From Paramecium sonneborni (lineage: Eukaryota > Ciliophora > Oligohymenophorea > Peniculida > Parameciidae), in the NCBI GenBank assembly GCA_905182985.1, contig CAJJDN010000057.1, forward strand, positions 433,440 through 497,439: a stretch of DNA of 64,000 bases. Reading direction: 5' to 3'. This document shows positions 23,220-35,801 of the stretch, piece by piece. Position 1 is the stretch's first letter; the number at the start of each line of letters is the position of its first letter. The position numbers and the translations under genes were made by a program. Below the pieces are notes generated by a model that had not been told where the DNA came from, ran no database searches, and saw only the letters and a list, made by a program, of their open reading frames with translations.

Positions 23220-25975
23220 TCATTAATCCTCATCTTAATCCTTTTTTTCTAACTAATTTTTTTAATTAGTTTTTGTCTTTTGACCTTTTTTATCCTTCAA
23301 ATCAGTATCAACAATAGAGCTAAAATCTACTTAATTGAAATCAACTTTAATTGGTATTCCTCAATTATTTATAAAATATACCTAAATGCATTAAGTAATT
23401 AGCTCTGTCCCAATGAGTATCTAAATTGTAGAATTATTTAAAATTAACTACAATAACTTTTTTTGTGACTGTTTCCAACAGTACCTTTTCTAAGATTCCA
23501 ACACCATTTAAGGAAATTAAATCAAAATTTAATTATACTGTACTGACTATAAATAAAGATGTCTAACTTAATTTATTAAATTTTATAATTACATAGACGG
23601 TATGTAAAGTTCAACATTAATACCATCAATATTTTTATTAAGTTATACTTCTATGCCCAATAATTATAGATATTGGAGACAAAATTCATGTATATAATAA
23701 GATTTTTTAGTTGGAGAAGCAAGGTTCAATCTGATTTTTTAAAATTTATCATCATTAAGGAATATTTCATGTGCTTTAGTAATAACTGAATCTGGATATT
23801 TTCGAAGTAATATTTCATAAATTAAAGCAGTTCTATAATTATCTTTATTTTTTATTTCATCTAATGATGGTACATGTATTTCAATATCTTAAATAGGCTA
23901 ATTTGTTAAGATTTAATATTGCATCAATTTGAGAGCAACTTAACTTGAAATTTAATTTTTATCAATTATTTAATTAATTAAATCAACTATTTCTTTTTCA
24001 ATAAATCCTAGATTAATAACCATTTCAATAATATCATCATAATATATTTTATAAGATGAAGCAAATTATTTAATTCTTTCTAAAGTTCTTTTAAAAATAT
24101 CATATTATTTAATTTTGGCTAATGCTAAAATTTCTAAAATTTAAATTCTTTATTCATTTACAACACCAAAGAAGAAATATCCATAAGAGTCAACAAGAGC
24201 ATTATAAACTGTTTAAGTTTTGATTTAAAATTTAGCAAATTTTTTTACAGCTTAGATAGTTCTATCAATTCCAAGTTTTGGTGAAAATTAATGAAAATAA
24301 CTTGCTAATTCTCTTAATATAGAGGCATTTTTGGTCTACATGATTAATTAAAAGTATTAGTTAGTCGATATTATGTAAGTTAATAATTTTTCAAATGTAA
24401 TTTTTATAATTTAAACTTCCTCAGGTGTCAAATTTCCTAAAGTAATTAAATTATAAACTGGTTAAAATTGATTCGATGTTTACATTTCTTTTAATAAACC
24501 TTTTTTAATTTAATTACATTCTTCTAAAATATTTTATGGTACATCTTTTTAGGATTAAATAATCCCATAAAGTAAAAATTTGGTGTTTTCCTTTATATAT
24601 TCATTATTTAATTAAATGATAGCTTCTTCTGGTGATAATAAATTATAATTCATTAGTAAATTGACAAACAAAGGATCTGGGTATGGAGAAGATGGACATC
24701 TGGTTTTGAAAATTTAAGCAGTCTTTTTTAATAAGACTCTCATATATTCACTATAATATCCATTTATTTCAAATCGAATTACAAAATTTACTATTGGAAA
24801 AAGTTTTTATTCAGGTTATGCTTAATAACCAACAACTAATATTTTAGTGGCTTATTAGATATAATCACTTTTTATTAAATCTTATAATTATTTTTAATTA
24901 AGTGTTAAATAATCTACAAATTTTTGAATTGGTATTTTAGATGGATCTTTAAGCAAGATTTATGAGAGTGCACTAAATGATTCATAATCAAGTGAACTAA
25001 CTTTTTATGCCTACAATCTACTAAGTAGTTATTTAGGATGAATTTAAGAACTTAATTAATCATACAATTATGAGAGAGCATTTTTACATTTTTTAGTGCA
25101 ACAACCAACTATTAAATCCTTAAATATTTTTAGAAAATCATATTGTTATTATTTGACTTACTCAATTAACTTTAAATAGGCTTCTTCTTACAATTAATAT
25201 TTTAAATAGTAATTTAACTCAATTTCTTAAAAAGTTCTTAATGCTTGTAAAGGTTGATTCTAAATTTATTCTTTACAAATTCCAAGAAATTAATCTAAAT
25301 TTTCTTTTTAATCTCTATTACAAAATATTGCATAAGTGGTAGCTATATTTAAAGGAATTGATTTAACTTTATTTTTTTTAATAAAATCTTCAATAAATTC
25401 TTTCGTATCGATTCCATTAAAAAATAAAAATTTCTGAATCATAATACTTTTATTTTCTATTTGTTAAACTGCAATAATAAATTAATCTATTTTTTTGTAT
25501 TTCATTAAAGCTGGTATCAACTGATCTATTTGTTAAAAATCAATAATTTTTTTTTAAATTCTTCCAGATATTTCTATAATTACACTTCTAATAATCTCAA
25601 AATTGAATTTGTGACTCAAATTAATCATTTTTTCTGCTATATCGATCAAAAATATATCATGGATCCTTTAAGCTCTTCCTTAAAAAGAAGCCCTAATTTT
25701 TTCTTTTAGAAATTTTAAAAGTTGAAAATCGAAATATTTTGGAAGATATTCATAAGCCTCCAAAATCCGTATTAATTGATGTTCTGTAAGCGAATTAATA
25801 GCTATTAATATCGAACTTTCTATTCTATATATTTACTTTGGCAATTAGAATTTTGGAGGAAGATTTTAGAATTGTACTTTAGCACAAACTTATAATAATT
25901 AACATTCCTATTTATTAAATATTTTGATACTTATTCAAGATCAAAGTTTTGCAAATTAAATTCTACAAATTACAT
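23220..25975 (-). CDS. Large helical-repeat protein with C-terminal RAP-like domain
   Basis: 896 residues. Introns lie at 23360-23381 (GAG acceptor), 23567-23592 and 25820-25836 (17 nt; a 35-nt alternative runs from 25802). Most of the protein is a long array of short alpha-helical segments, as in FASTK/octotricopeptide-type organellar RNA-binding proteins. Near the C-terminus the pattern NVELYIPS...LNGVGILEKVLLETVTKKVI resembles a RAP domain (strand, conserved L-N-G, helix, hydrophobic strand), common in mitochondrial RNA-processing proteins of ciliates and apicomplexans. The tail is highly charged (KDKKGQKTK). A mitochondrial RNA role is inferred from domain type. Two of the three introns are unusual. 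Confidence 0.6.
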
Positions 25976-25999
25976 AGCTTTGGTAAGGATTATTTAATC

Positions 26000-26381
26000 A
26001 TGTTTAGAAATATTGCAATGGTTAATTCTAATAACAAGTGTGTTTAAGAGTTAGATTATGATGAATGGAGAAGTTTATGTTGGACTTAGCATTTATTCAG
26101 AAATAGATTTGACAAGATTCTCATGGTAATGGTTTAGAATTGAAAAATTATGGTAAATACTACACATGTTTCTAAACGAAAACATTTAATTGTCACACAT
26201 CTATTAAATACGTGAAAATAAATGGGATTAAGTTTATAAAGTAATATTTGTTGGAACTCTATTTTATCTGCATTTCCTTAAACTTAATAATACATCCACA
26301 GCATCTAAATAATATAATATATAAAATACCTTATTTTGTTAATGTGGTAATAATATTATTTAATTAACATGTTATTTCTGA
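26000..26381 (+). CDS. Possible small protein
   Basis: ATG 26000, intron 26079-26100 (22 nt; a 28-nt donor choice at 26073 keeps the same frame) and TGA 26379-26381 give about 119 residues. Without splicing the frame stops at about 26140. The spliced frame contains a plausible amphipathic stretch (IDLTRFSWQWFRIEKLWQIL) but no known domain. It starts 24 bp from the divergent RAP-like gene's ATG, an unusually tight spacing that lowers confidence. Confidence 0.3.
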
Positions 26382-26605
26382 AAATTATTTGTCAGAATTT
26401 ATTTCGCTACTATGTTTTCCTATAATTCTCAATGATTAGACAATATGTTCACTTTTAAATTATTCTTTATTTTGTTAATAAATTTGAATGAGATTATTTG
26501 GATCGTCAATACTACATAATTTGTGAATCAATGATTCACATGTTGAAAATCCAAAAGCTATCATTTTATTCATCCAGAATTAAAAAAATTAATTGATTTA
26601 TAATC

Positions 26606-27326
26606 TCATACTTCAAAAGTCAATATCATTTATGATTGTTTCAAAGATATTTATGGTTTATCTTTTTACTTCAAAACTTTCTTCCCTAAATCAAAAGTCT
26701 GCTGATAAACTATGTTTTTATCACCTGTCTCTCCATAACCTTCTAAGATCAAACTATCATTCTATATTTAATATTCTAATTGTAGGTTTTATATATTCCT
26801 ATCCCATTATAAAATGAGTGAATAATACAACTTACTATTTTCTATCCCTGTTTTTGGCTATAATTTATTAGATTTTTACTTTTATTACAAATAATGCTTT
26901 CTATCTAAATCCTTCTAATTCTCTTTCCAATTCTTAATTATGTTATTAAACAATTATTGAATTATTCTTCATTTAATCATAATTATTTAATTCTTTAGTT
27001 AACTCTTACAACTATTAAACTGTATTTCTATCATCTTTTTTAAATATTTACTCTAAATTTTTAATATCATCCTTTAATTTCCTTATCTCATCTAACAATT
27101 ATTTCTTTTCATGATCTAATAAGTGATTTTGTTTATGTAAACGATCATATTTCTCTTTCCATTATTAGGCTTCTTTTGATAATTAAACTTATTTCTCACA
27201 TTCAAGTCTAAGATATCTCATTATTTAATACTTGAGTATTTACACTTGCTATTTTAATTCTTCATTTTCCTTATTTAGTTATTTTATTGTATTTTGAGAT
27301 AATTAAGGGGATATCTAGGATTACAT
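26606..27326 (-). CDS. Coiled-coil protein, about 229 residues
   Basis: ATG at 27324-27326, intron 26858-26888 (31 nt), TGA 26606-26608. Residues 10-140 form a long coiled coil (for example KQLLDEIRKLKDDIKNLEQI). The last 80 residues after the intron are different, with GYGETGDKN and a hydrophilic end, perhaps a small globular domain. The frame is also open upstream to another ATG at 27407, but that extension looks non-coding. It lies between the RAP-like gene and the BBIP1-like gene, both on the same strand. Confidence 0.6.
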
Positions 27327-27475
27327 TTTAAATAATATATTAATATTAATTTAGAATTTTATATTCCTCAATATAAAACCTAAATTATTAATAAATGAAT
27401 GATCCATAATAATTTTTTCAAATCTATATTTTCATTATTTTTATTACATATTATAATTTCATTAAAATACATTCT

Positions 27476-27634
27476 TCATTTATTTTATTCATTCACTTAT
27501 TGTTCCAATTATTCTAATTTAAGAAGTGTAAAGGACTTTATTGGCATTATTTTTGGTTTGCATAATACTTCAGAAAATAATGGTTTTTCTGAAAACACTT
27601 ATCCATTTCTAGGAATTATTTCTTTGGCATTCAT
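27476..27634 (-). CDS. BBIP1: BBIP1/BBS18-like BBSome subunit, 52 residues
   Basis: A tiny intronless gene from ATG 27632-27634 to TGA 27476-27478. The centre, FSEVLCKPKIMPIKSFTLLK followed by LEQLEQQ, matches the hallmark of BBIP1 (BBIP10), whose core reads V-L-C-K-P-K with Pro-Leu-Lys-Ser and Thr-Leu-x-Lys-Leu-Glu. BBIP1 is the smallest BBSome subunit and helps assemble the complex that moves membrane proteins in cilia, a natural need in a ciliate. The protein is shorter than the vertebrate form (about 70-90 residues) but contains the whole conserved block. Genes this small are easily missed by automated annotation. Confidence 0.8.
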
Positions 27635-27741
27635 TTTTTAATCTCAGATGAAAAATTTATTTAAATTTAATAATACAGAGAATAAATATAAATTATATTT
27701 TTATAATTTATAAAGAATAAAAATATGAAAAAAAATAAGAT

Positions 27742-30700
27742 TCACCTTCGATTTACCTTTTTAATTTTGATTAATAAAATAATAAACACATTATTAATCG
27801 CAATTACTGAGATATCTATGATTTTTTATGAAATTTCATCTTTTGTTTCAGTTATGATCTCTACTTTAAATTCTATCTAAGTTATTTTGTTTTGAAGAAA
27901 TAATGTTAGAAATTTTTAATCATTTAAACTTACATCAGAATTTTTAATTAGTTTCCAATTATCTAATTCAATTATTTTTACATATTTATTTCTTTTTTCA
28001 TACAAAGCGATATGAGTATTATTTAAAATATCAATCTCTTCATTGGGAATATTTTTTATTACATAAGAGTTTAATATTTAGAACTCATTTTCAATGTTAA
28101 ATAAAAATATTTGTAGGTTTTGGCAATAAATTAATAATTTTTATTTTAGAATATATGAATTACAGCTATGAACAAATTAAGGATATCTGATAATATTATG
28201 TAATTTAATATGATATACATTGCTACTCAATTTTATTTAAAAATAAAATATCAAATCGTTTTGATATAAAAGTAAAAAGTTAAACTCTAGCTCATTCTCT
28301 TAAATTTAAGATAAATTTAGAACTTCTACAGATAATTATTATTAAAATTTTGGCAAAAATTGATAGGGCTTTGTTATTGAATTACAAATATCAGTCGTAA
28401 GAATTGTATAATTTTAGACTGATTATATTATATTTTATGAAATTGAAAAGCAATTTATATTTATTTCTGAGTATTTAAAAAGGGTCTAACAATATTATTT
28501 GTTTCCAATTTATGAGAGAGTTTTATTAGATTCCTCACCAAATTTATTGGAAGATATTAGATGGATTAATTCATCAATAAAGTAATAGTTTATCAAATAA
28601 TTAGTTTTTACCATTAGTAATGATTCCTTTAACTATGCTGAAATAAGAACACCCATCATAACGTTAAAATTTCTTGAATCCTCAGTAAAATAAGAAATCT
28701 ATACAAGATCAGACTGAAATTATTCTACCAAAACAAACCCATTATTTAATGAAAAAATTGAGGTTTCATCTTAAATTAACATTTCTGCATTTATTGATTT
28801 ATTTAATTTTATATTGCTAGATAAATTATAAAGTTGTAGAGATTGAGAATTATTTAATNAATATATGAATTACAGCTATGAACAAATTAAGGATATCTGA
28901 TAATATTATGTAATTTAATATGATATACATTGCTACTCAATTTTATTTAAAAATAAAATATCAAATCGTTTTGATATAAAAGTAAAAAGTTAAACTCTAG
29001 CTCATTCTCTTAAATTTAAGATAAATTTAGAACTTCTACAGATAATTATTATTAAAATTTTGGCAAAAATTGATAGGGCTTTGTTATTGAATTACAAATA
29101 TCAGTCGTAAGAATTGTATAATTTTAGACTGATTATATTATATTTTATGAAATTGAAAAGCAATTTATATTTATTTCTGAGTATTTAAAAAGGGTCTAAC
29201 AATATTATTTGTTTCCAATTTATGAGAGAGTTTTATTAGATTCCTCACCAAATTTATTGGAAGATATTAGATGGATTAATTCATCAATAAAGTAATAGTT
29301 TATCAAATAATTAGTTTTTACCATTAGTAATGATTCCTTTAACTATGCTGAAATAAGAACACCCATCATAACGTTAAAATTTCTTGAATCCTCAGTAAAA
29401 TAAGAAATCTATACAAGATCAGACTGAAATTATTCTACCAAAACAAACCCATTATTTAATGAAAAAATTGAGGTTTCATCTTAAATTAACATTTCTGCAT
29501 TTATTGATTTATTTAATTTTATATTGCTAGATAAATTATAAAGTTGTAGAGATTGAGAATTATTTAATATACATATTGCATTATTTAAATATTAACATTT
29601 ATATCTATTGGTAACTTTGAACGGACTTTAAAGAGTAAAAGCAGTATTATTTATCAATTAAATTTCATTTAATTATCCTAGTGCATATTAATTTGGATTT
29701 ATTATAGCTTAATCATTCTTGATTACAATTTTTAAATTATTTTGATTGATTAATTTTAAATTAAATTAAGAATTAACCAACATTAAATTTAAGTTCTCTT
29801 GATAATTACAATTCTAAAGTTAAGAATGACTTATATTTATTTTGAATTCTAAATAATAAAATATTTAATTAAGTTCTTATAAATAAAAATTAAAAATAAA
29901 ATATCTCAGCTATTTTTCAATTAATCCTTAATTATTATAATAATAAAGAATATCTTATTAAATAGAAAAGTATTTATAAGGTGTAGAAACTATTTCATAA
30001 TAATTGAAATTTTATTAATTTAACAAATTAAATAATAAGAGATGATATAAAGTTGGATCTTCTTATAAAGTTACGATTATGAAATGATTTTATTAAATCT
30101 AATAGTGTAGAGGTTTAATTGGAAAATAGTCTGTAAAGGTGAATGTTGAAATTAGATAATAATTTGACTTAGTGATTAAATATTTATATATTGTATTCAT
30201 TTCATTATCTATTGCTAATAATATTAATTGTAAAGATCTACTCTTCTATGTGAATCCTCCCAATAAATTTAATTTTTTATTTATTACTAAATATAAATAA
30301 TAAGATACTCAAATAAATTAGATTTGATTATTGAATAAGTAAATAGGATTCAAATTAAAAAATTATTGTGTTTTAAAGTATTAAAACCTTAATAGCTTCA
30401 TCAAAATTCTGAAAGAAAATATTGTCAAATATTGAAAATTGATGAATTGAAAAATTCATGAATCTAGCTTCTTCTGGAAATTCAAAATATACTTATGTTG
30501 AGTTTACTAATTAAATAATTAATACATTTTTAAAGATACAAGAAATTCTAATTTATTCTTTGAATTAATGAATTTTATAAGTAATTTATTTATCTGACTA
30601 ATTTGAGAGATCAAAAATAATTATTTTTCCTTAAGTTTCTTAAATCAAAATAAAACGCAAATTATCTACGTAATAATATGTCTATATGGAATTTAGATCA

Positions 30701-32319
30701 ATTTTAATATTATATTTGACAGATCTAGAAGAAATGCAATTATAAATCACTAGTGATAAATTTTCATCATTAAAAAGTATGTAATTTTTGGACTTTTTCT
30801 TTAAAATATAAAATTATCTCAAATTGCTCTATTTTGTTCCAAATGATTAACATGAATCTTTATTTTCAATTTAAAGTTTATTTTAAAATTCAAAAGGAAG
30901 TGAAAAATTTAAGTTGATATTTTTTTCTTAAATAAAGCTTAACTTTTCGATAAAAATTTTATTATCAAATGTATCATCTATCTTTAAAAGATAATTTTTA
31001 TTTCTAAAATTTTTTATTTCATTTTATAATCTTTGTTATTCATCTTCATATTTATGAATCTAAAAGCATTTCAGAAAAGATGATTCAAAATATTTTACTT
31101 TAAAAAATCCTACATAATTTTGATTTTATTAATTAGAATACTATATTTAGAATATATTTGTTTTATATAAACTTAACTTATTCTATTGATCAATTATGAA
31201 AAATTAAATATTATCTCTTAATAAAATTATTTAATGAATCTCAATATTAATGATTTATTTTATATCACTTGCTAAAATAGCAATTAAATGATCAGAATAT
31301 TAAAGCAAAATAATTGAATTTTCTAATAGGAAGGCCTCCTTAAAATTAATAGAAGATGCAGCAGAAATAATGATATCTTGAATTTATTAGGAAAAACTTT
31401 GTTGATATAATTTTAGAGAAATTTAACAGTGTAATATTTATTTGTTTGAGATCTAGTTTAAGAATTTGTATTTGATGTCTCTAAATGAGTTTTTTAAGTC
31501 GATTTATATATAATTTAATTAAAAATTTAGAAGCAGTTGGTCTTAACAATACTTTATGTCTTATAAATACTAATAAGCATTCATATCATTTTCTTCTACT
31601 CTAATCTCTGAGATTGTAATTCTTTTCAAAATTTACATTTATGAATCAAGAATAATAATTTCCCATTATAAACATTAGTATAATGAAACTATAAAATATT
31701 AATCCTTTGAATTTGTAAACTTAGTTTTGCATTCTGGATTTGAAATATTGATCTTTTGTATTTACTAATTACCTTTCATATCAAGAGTAATAATTATAAG
31801 ATGATCATTGTTTAGGCAAACAATATAAAAATGATTGATAATAAATAAAAAGCTGTGGCATAATTGATTTTCTTCATAAAAGATTGAAAATGAAAATTCA
31901 TATAATAGATTAAATTCAATTTTACCATCTATAAATAGTTGCTTGATTTCCTTTGTACAATATATTTAGTAATCATGATTTTGCTTATATTATATTAAAG
32001 AACATAAATGCAATTGATCTTAGAATTAAATGTTTTAGGTTTAAAGAATCAAAATAGATTAAGGCAAGTATTCTTACTCATAAATTAAGTTAAGAAAAGT
32101 TTAATTCCATTTCTCATTAAATAATCCTTCAAAATTAGTTGAAGTTTTTTGAATTACATTAAATTCTTACAAGGTTTGAATGTAGAAATTGCCATTTTCA
32201 GATAATCCTATATTTTCACATTCAAAATCTAAGGTTTGAATCTAAAAATCAGAATATTTAGTAAGGCTTCGTAAAATTATAGCTTTTGTAAATACAATAA
32301 AAAAAGCAATATAAATCAT
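27742..32319 (-). CDS. Giant signal-peptide-bearing protein with C-terminal hydrophobic segment
   Basis: ATG 32317-32319, intron 30287-30308 (22 nt), TGA 27742-27744. As assembled, the frame is broken by the duplicated block at 28150-28859. Leaving that block out (exons 30309-32319, 29569-30286 and 27742-28858) gives exactly 3846 nt, or 1281 residues, without a stop. It starts with a signal peptide (MIYIAFFIVFTKAIILRSLT) and ends with a hydrophobic stretch (VIAINNVFIILLIKIKK), so it may be a type I membrane protein with a very large extracellular part. The ectodomain alternates short beta-like hydrophobic strands with Asn, Gln and Lys, as in propeller-like ciliate surface proteins. No named domain is identified. 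Confidence 0.75.
28860..29568. repeat. Exact copy of 28150-28858 across single n at 28859 (assembly artefact)
   Basis: 709 bp identical at offset 710. Because 710 is not a multiple of three, the copy breaks the coding frame of the giant gene. Removing it restores the frame, which is direct evidence that the duplication is not biological. Confidence 0.93.
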
Positions 32320-32527
32320 TATAATTATCTCATTTAAAAAATATTTTATATATATAAATTTTCTCTTAGTTGCTTTGTTATTTATTTTAGTTGTAAATAA
32401 AGGAAATGTGATTGATTAAAATTTATAAATAATACTAGATATGTGAATATTCAAAAGGATTATATAAGATGATAAAACATATATGCTAAAATTTTCAGTA
32501 ACATAAATATATAAAATAATTAATAAT

Positions 32528-33256
32528 ATGTAACAAAAATTACGATTATATACATACTTTAGGTCATCAACTTCACAAAGAATAAGAATTATATTAAACT
32601 TAAAAGAAATTGATTATGAGCCAAAATTCATAAATCTATTACAAGGCGAGCATAAATCAGAAAACCATAGCTAAGAATTACCAAACCAAGTGAATTTTAT
32701 ATTTCTATTATTTTTAGGCTGTTCCAGCTTTACATTTATAAGATGGAACAATTTTAATAGAAAGTATGGCAATTGCAGAATATTTGGAAGAGATCTATCC
32801 TGAAAAGAAACTTCTTCCACAAGATCCTGTTTTAAAGGCTAAGGTTAGGTAATATGATTAATTAATTATGATAAGAGGCTTTTGTGAACTTATTAATTCT
32901 GGAATGCATCCATATTAAAATTTAATAATGTTTGAGTGGATAGAAAAATATGTAGAAAAGTTTGATCGAGTTGAATTCGTATAAAATATGTTGAAAAGTG
33001 AATTTTAAAGTATGCCATTATAATCTATATGATAAAAGCATTGGAAAAATTATTATTGTAGAATCATGGAAAATATTCTTTTGGAGATGAGATCACTTTA
33101 GCTGATTGTTTCTTAGTTCCATAAGTTATGGGAGCAATTGCAAGATTTAAATTGGATATTTCATTATTTCCAACAATTCAAGAAGTATACAATAATTTGA
33201 AAGATTTACCTTCATTTTATAAAGCTCAACCAGATTAATAGCCTGATTTTAAATGA
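32528..33256 (+). CDS. GSTZ1: Maleylacetoacetate isomerase / zeta-class glutathione transferase
   Basis: This enzyme isomerises maleylacetoacetate to fumarylacetoacetate in tyrosine and phenylalanine breakdown, using glutathione. 223 residues, introns 32690-32717 (GTG donor) and 33011-33039. The N-terminal thioredoxin fold has SSTSQRIRI, the zeta-class active-site motif SSxSxRxRI with its catalytic Ser. The glutathione-binding AVPALHLQDG (cis-Pro) and IESMAIAEYLEE follow, and the C-terminal helical domain has GDEITLADCFLVPQ. Length matches the family (about 210-220). The protein is cytosolic in other eukaryotes. The next same-strand gene starts within 200 bp. Confidence 0.92.
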
Positions 33257-33442
33257 AATATGAGTTATTAATTATTTATATAATCAAATTATAAATAATC
33301 AAATTCTGATTCTAATTTAATTATTTCCTTAAAAATATTAAAACTAATATTTTTAGAAAAATAAAAAAGTTTAGATTGGTTTTATCAAATAAACTATAAG
33401 AAGCTCACTACTTAGAATTATTTGGTCTTTTAAAAGAAGAAA

Positions 33443-34550
33443 ATGTTTAAGTATCTAATTAATCTGATGCTCCAAAATCTATAACCACTAAATCTGCCTG
33501 TTAATTAAGCAATAGCAGATTATGAAATGAAAATGGGTAATTTTAAAGAAGCTATTAAATAATTTTAGTATGTTAGACAGAAAAGATAAGAAAGAGAATC
33601 TCAACCATCAATAAGTTTTTAAGAATAAAGTAATTTGTTATTATAACATCCGAGAAAATAAGAGTGCTGAAACAGATATAAAAGAAGCACTTAAATTTTA
33701 TCCTTTAGATACTAAACTATATTGCATTATAGGCTGAGATATTTGAAGCATAAGGCAAATATGAGGAAGCAGAATAATTTTTGAATAAATTTCATAAAGA
33801 TATTTTAAATGATCCAGTTATATTAGATGCAAATGGTAAGGTATATCTTTATTAATTGAAATATACACAAGCTGAAGCAGTATTTAAATAAATTAAAGGA
33901 GTAGAGGCTTAACTAGGATATGCTTAGTCATGTTTAAAGTAAAAGAAATATACTGAAGCTATCAAAGAATATCAATAAATACTATAGTAGAATCCTAAAA
34001 ATTTGAATGCATTAAATAGTTTGGGTATTTATTATTTGGAAACTTAAAAATAGGATGAAGCAAAGATTCAGTTTGATAAAGTTTTTTAATAACAAAAAAC
34101 TGATACAATTGCTTTAAGTAATATAAGTATAAATAGAATTAGAATTGGAATAATAAAATAAGGATGGTAAATAAGAATAACATTTAAATGAAGTTATAAG
34201 GATATGTGAAATTGTTACAAAATCATCAAATCCTTTTAAGAGAGCAGTAAATTTTAATCGTTTAAGAAAATGTTAAAAGAAGTACGATAAAGCTTTAGAT
34301 GCATTTATAAATAGTGTAGCTGCTGAATCAAAATTTGTATTTGCATGGTCAAATAGAGCATAAGTGGAATTATAAATAGATAAGTCAGGAGAATCTTTAA
34401 CAAGTTTAATGGGTTTAAAAATAGCATAAATTAATCGAGGTTGCAAATCAAGATAGATAAGATAATAAATAAGTTAGTAAGTAAGCTGAATAATTTAATT
34501 TTTAGTTTTATATTATAGCTCGAGATAGTGGTTGTTGTATAACTTACTGA
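33443..34550 (+). CDS. Tetratricopeptide-repeat protein with a probable frameshift
   Basis: Introns 33630-33654 (GAG acceptor), 34118-34142 and probably 34481-34505; stop 34548-34550. Several TPR units are clear (for example AEIFEAQGKYEEAEQFL, YLETQKQDEAKIQF and KKYDKALDAF), so it is a protein-interaction scaffold. The exons sum to 1033 nt, one base too many. The break lies at about 33718-33730, where DTKLY must be followed by ALQAEIFEA but one extra T intervenes and no GT...AG pair bridges it. The start is uncertain: ATG 33443 is in frame, but the other frame upstream (KLQEAHYLELFGLLKEE) also looks coding and has no ATG. Either a sequencing error or a decaying gene. Confidence 0.65.
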
Positions 34551-34783
34551 AAGTATCAATATTATGAAATTGTTAAGTTTTTACAATATATAAATTAAAA
34601 TCATATTTATATTTATAATTATAAGTGTTAATCTTTATTTATTTTATCTGATATAATCATTTTAATAATGGAGTGAGATTAAATATAATCTAAATTGAAT
34701 AAATAAATACAGTAGGTAACTTTTTAATAATCTAATAAAAGTCTTAAATAAGATTATTATATAGAGTTTTTTTATTTATAAAA

Positions 34784-35753
34784 ATGGATTAATGGAATGA
34801 ATTTCTTTAAGATACATTTGCAGGTTCAATTGGAGGAATTACATTTGTTTTAAGCGCACATCCATTTGAGTAATAATTAATATGTGATTGTAGCACAATT
34901 AAAGTAAGAATGTAGATGGTTTCTGAAAATACATCAATTCTTAAAACAGCCTATAAAATATTTAAATATGAAGGAGTATTATAATATATATAAATATTAG
35001 CCTTTTGCTTTCTATAAAGGAGTTGTATCACCACTATTATTTAGTTTTCCAGTTTCGGCAACATTGTTTGCATGTTACGAATAATATATGAGATATTTCT
35101 AAGTGGATAGAGATTCATATTAAATAATGCATTGTATATCTAATTCATAAAGTAGGGGGTGTTGGTGGAGCTTATGCTGGATTTATATAGAGTTTTGCAA
35201 CAAGTCCATCAGAACTATTTAAGATTGTATTCCAAATGTAAATCTCAGAAAGAAAGCGTAAATCTGTTCTGAGATGTATGTTTGAGTTTGTCAATAAGGA
35301 AGGAATAGCTGCTGTCTTTAAGGGAGTTAATTCAACCATTTTCAGAGATATCCCTTAATATGCAACATTCTTTATAGCTTTTGAATCTACAAAATAGTAT
35401 ATACAAAATTAGAAAGGATATTTAAATATATTCGATCAATTTATAGCTGGAATAACTGCTGGCTTAGTTTGCATTAGTTTTTCTTATCCTTAGGATATTG
35501 TTAAAACCAAAATCTAATATGAAATCCTTGAATCTAAATAAAATCGAAAGTATATAGGAATTGATGGTGGTATATCAAAGTGCATTAAAGAAATATATAA
35601 AGATGCAGGTTTTAAGGGTTTTTGGCAAGGATTCAATAGTTGTGCAATCTATTATATGGTAGCATGTTCAGCACAATTAGTTGGGTATTAGTTTTAAACA
35701 TTCATAGATATGAGTAAGGTCGAATCTTTTGGGATACTTACCTTAAATATTGA
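34784..35753 (+). CDS. Mitochondrial carrier (SLC25 family)
   Basis: 291 residues in five exons (introns 34870-34893, 34976-35000, 35134-35155, 35685-35707). Three homologous repeats are visible. Repeat 1 has the full signature HPFDTIKVRMQ, whose Asp codon is assembled across the first intron. Repeat 2 has the modified SPSELFKIVFQM. Repeat 3 has YPQDIVKTKIQ, where Gln-Asp replaces the usual Asp-x. Helix-end motifs EGPFAFYKG and AGFKGFWQGF also fit. The fold moves metabolites across the inner mitochondrial membrane; carnitine/acylcarnitine-like or amino-acid carriers are nearest in feel, but the substrate is not assigned. The last intron keeps the stop 48 bp ahead of the next gene; otherwise the two would overlap. 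Confidence 0.9.
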
Positions 35754-35801
35754 TATTTAATTATTCTATTTACACAGTTAATATTATTTTTAATTATTTT
35801 T

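Noticed and set aside
27399..27641. Plus-strand 80-codon hydrophobic frame
   Set aside because: It is the antisense shadow of the BBIP1-like gene and its flank.
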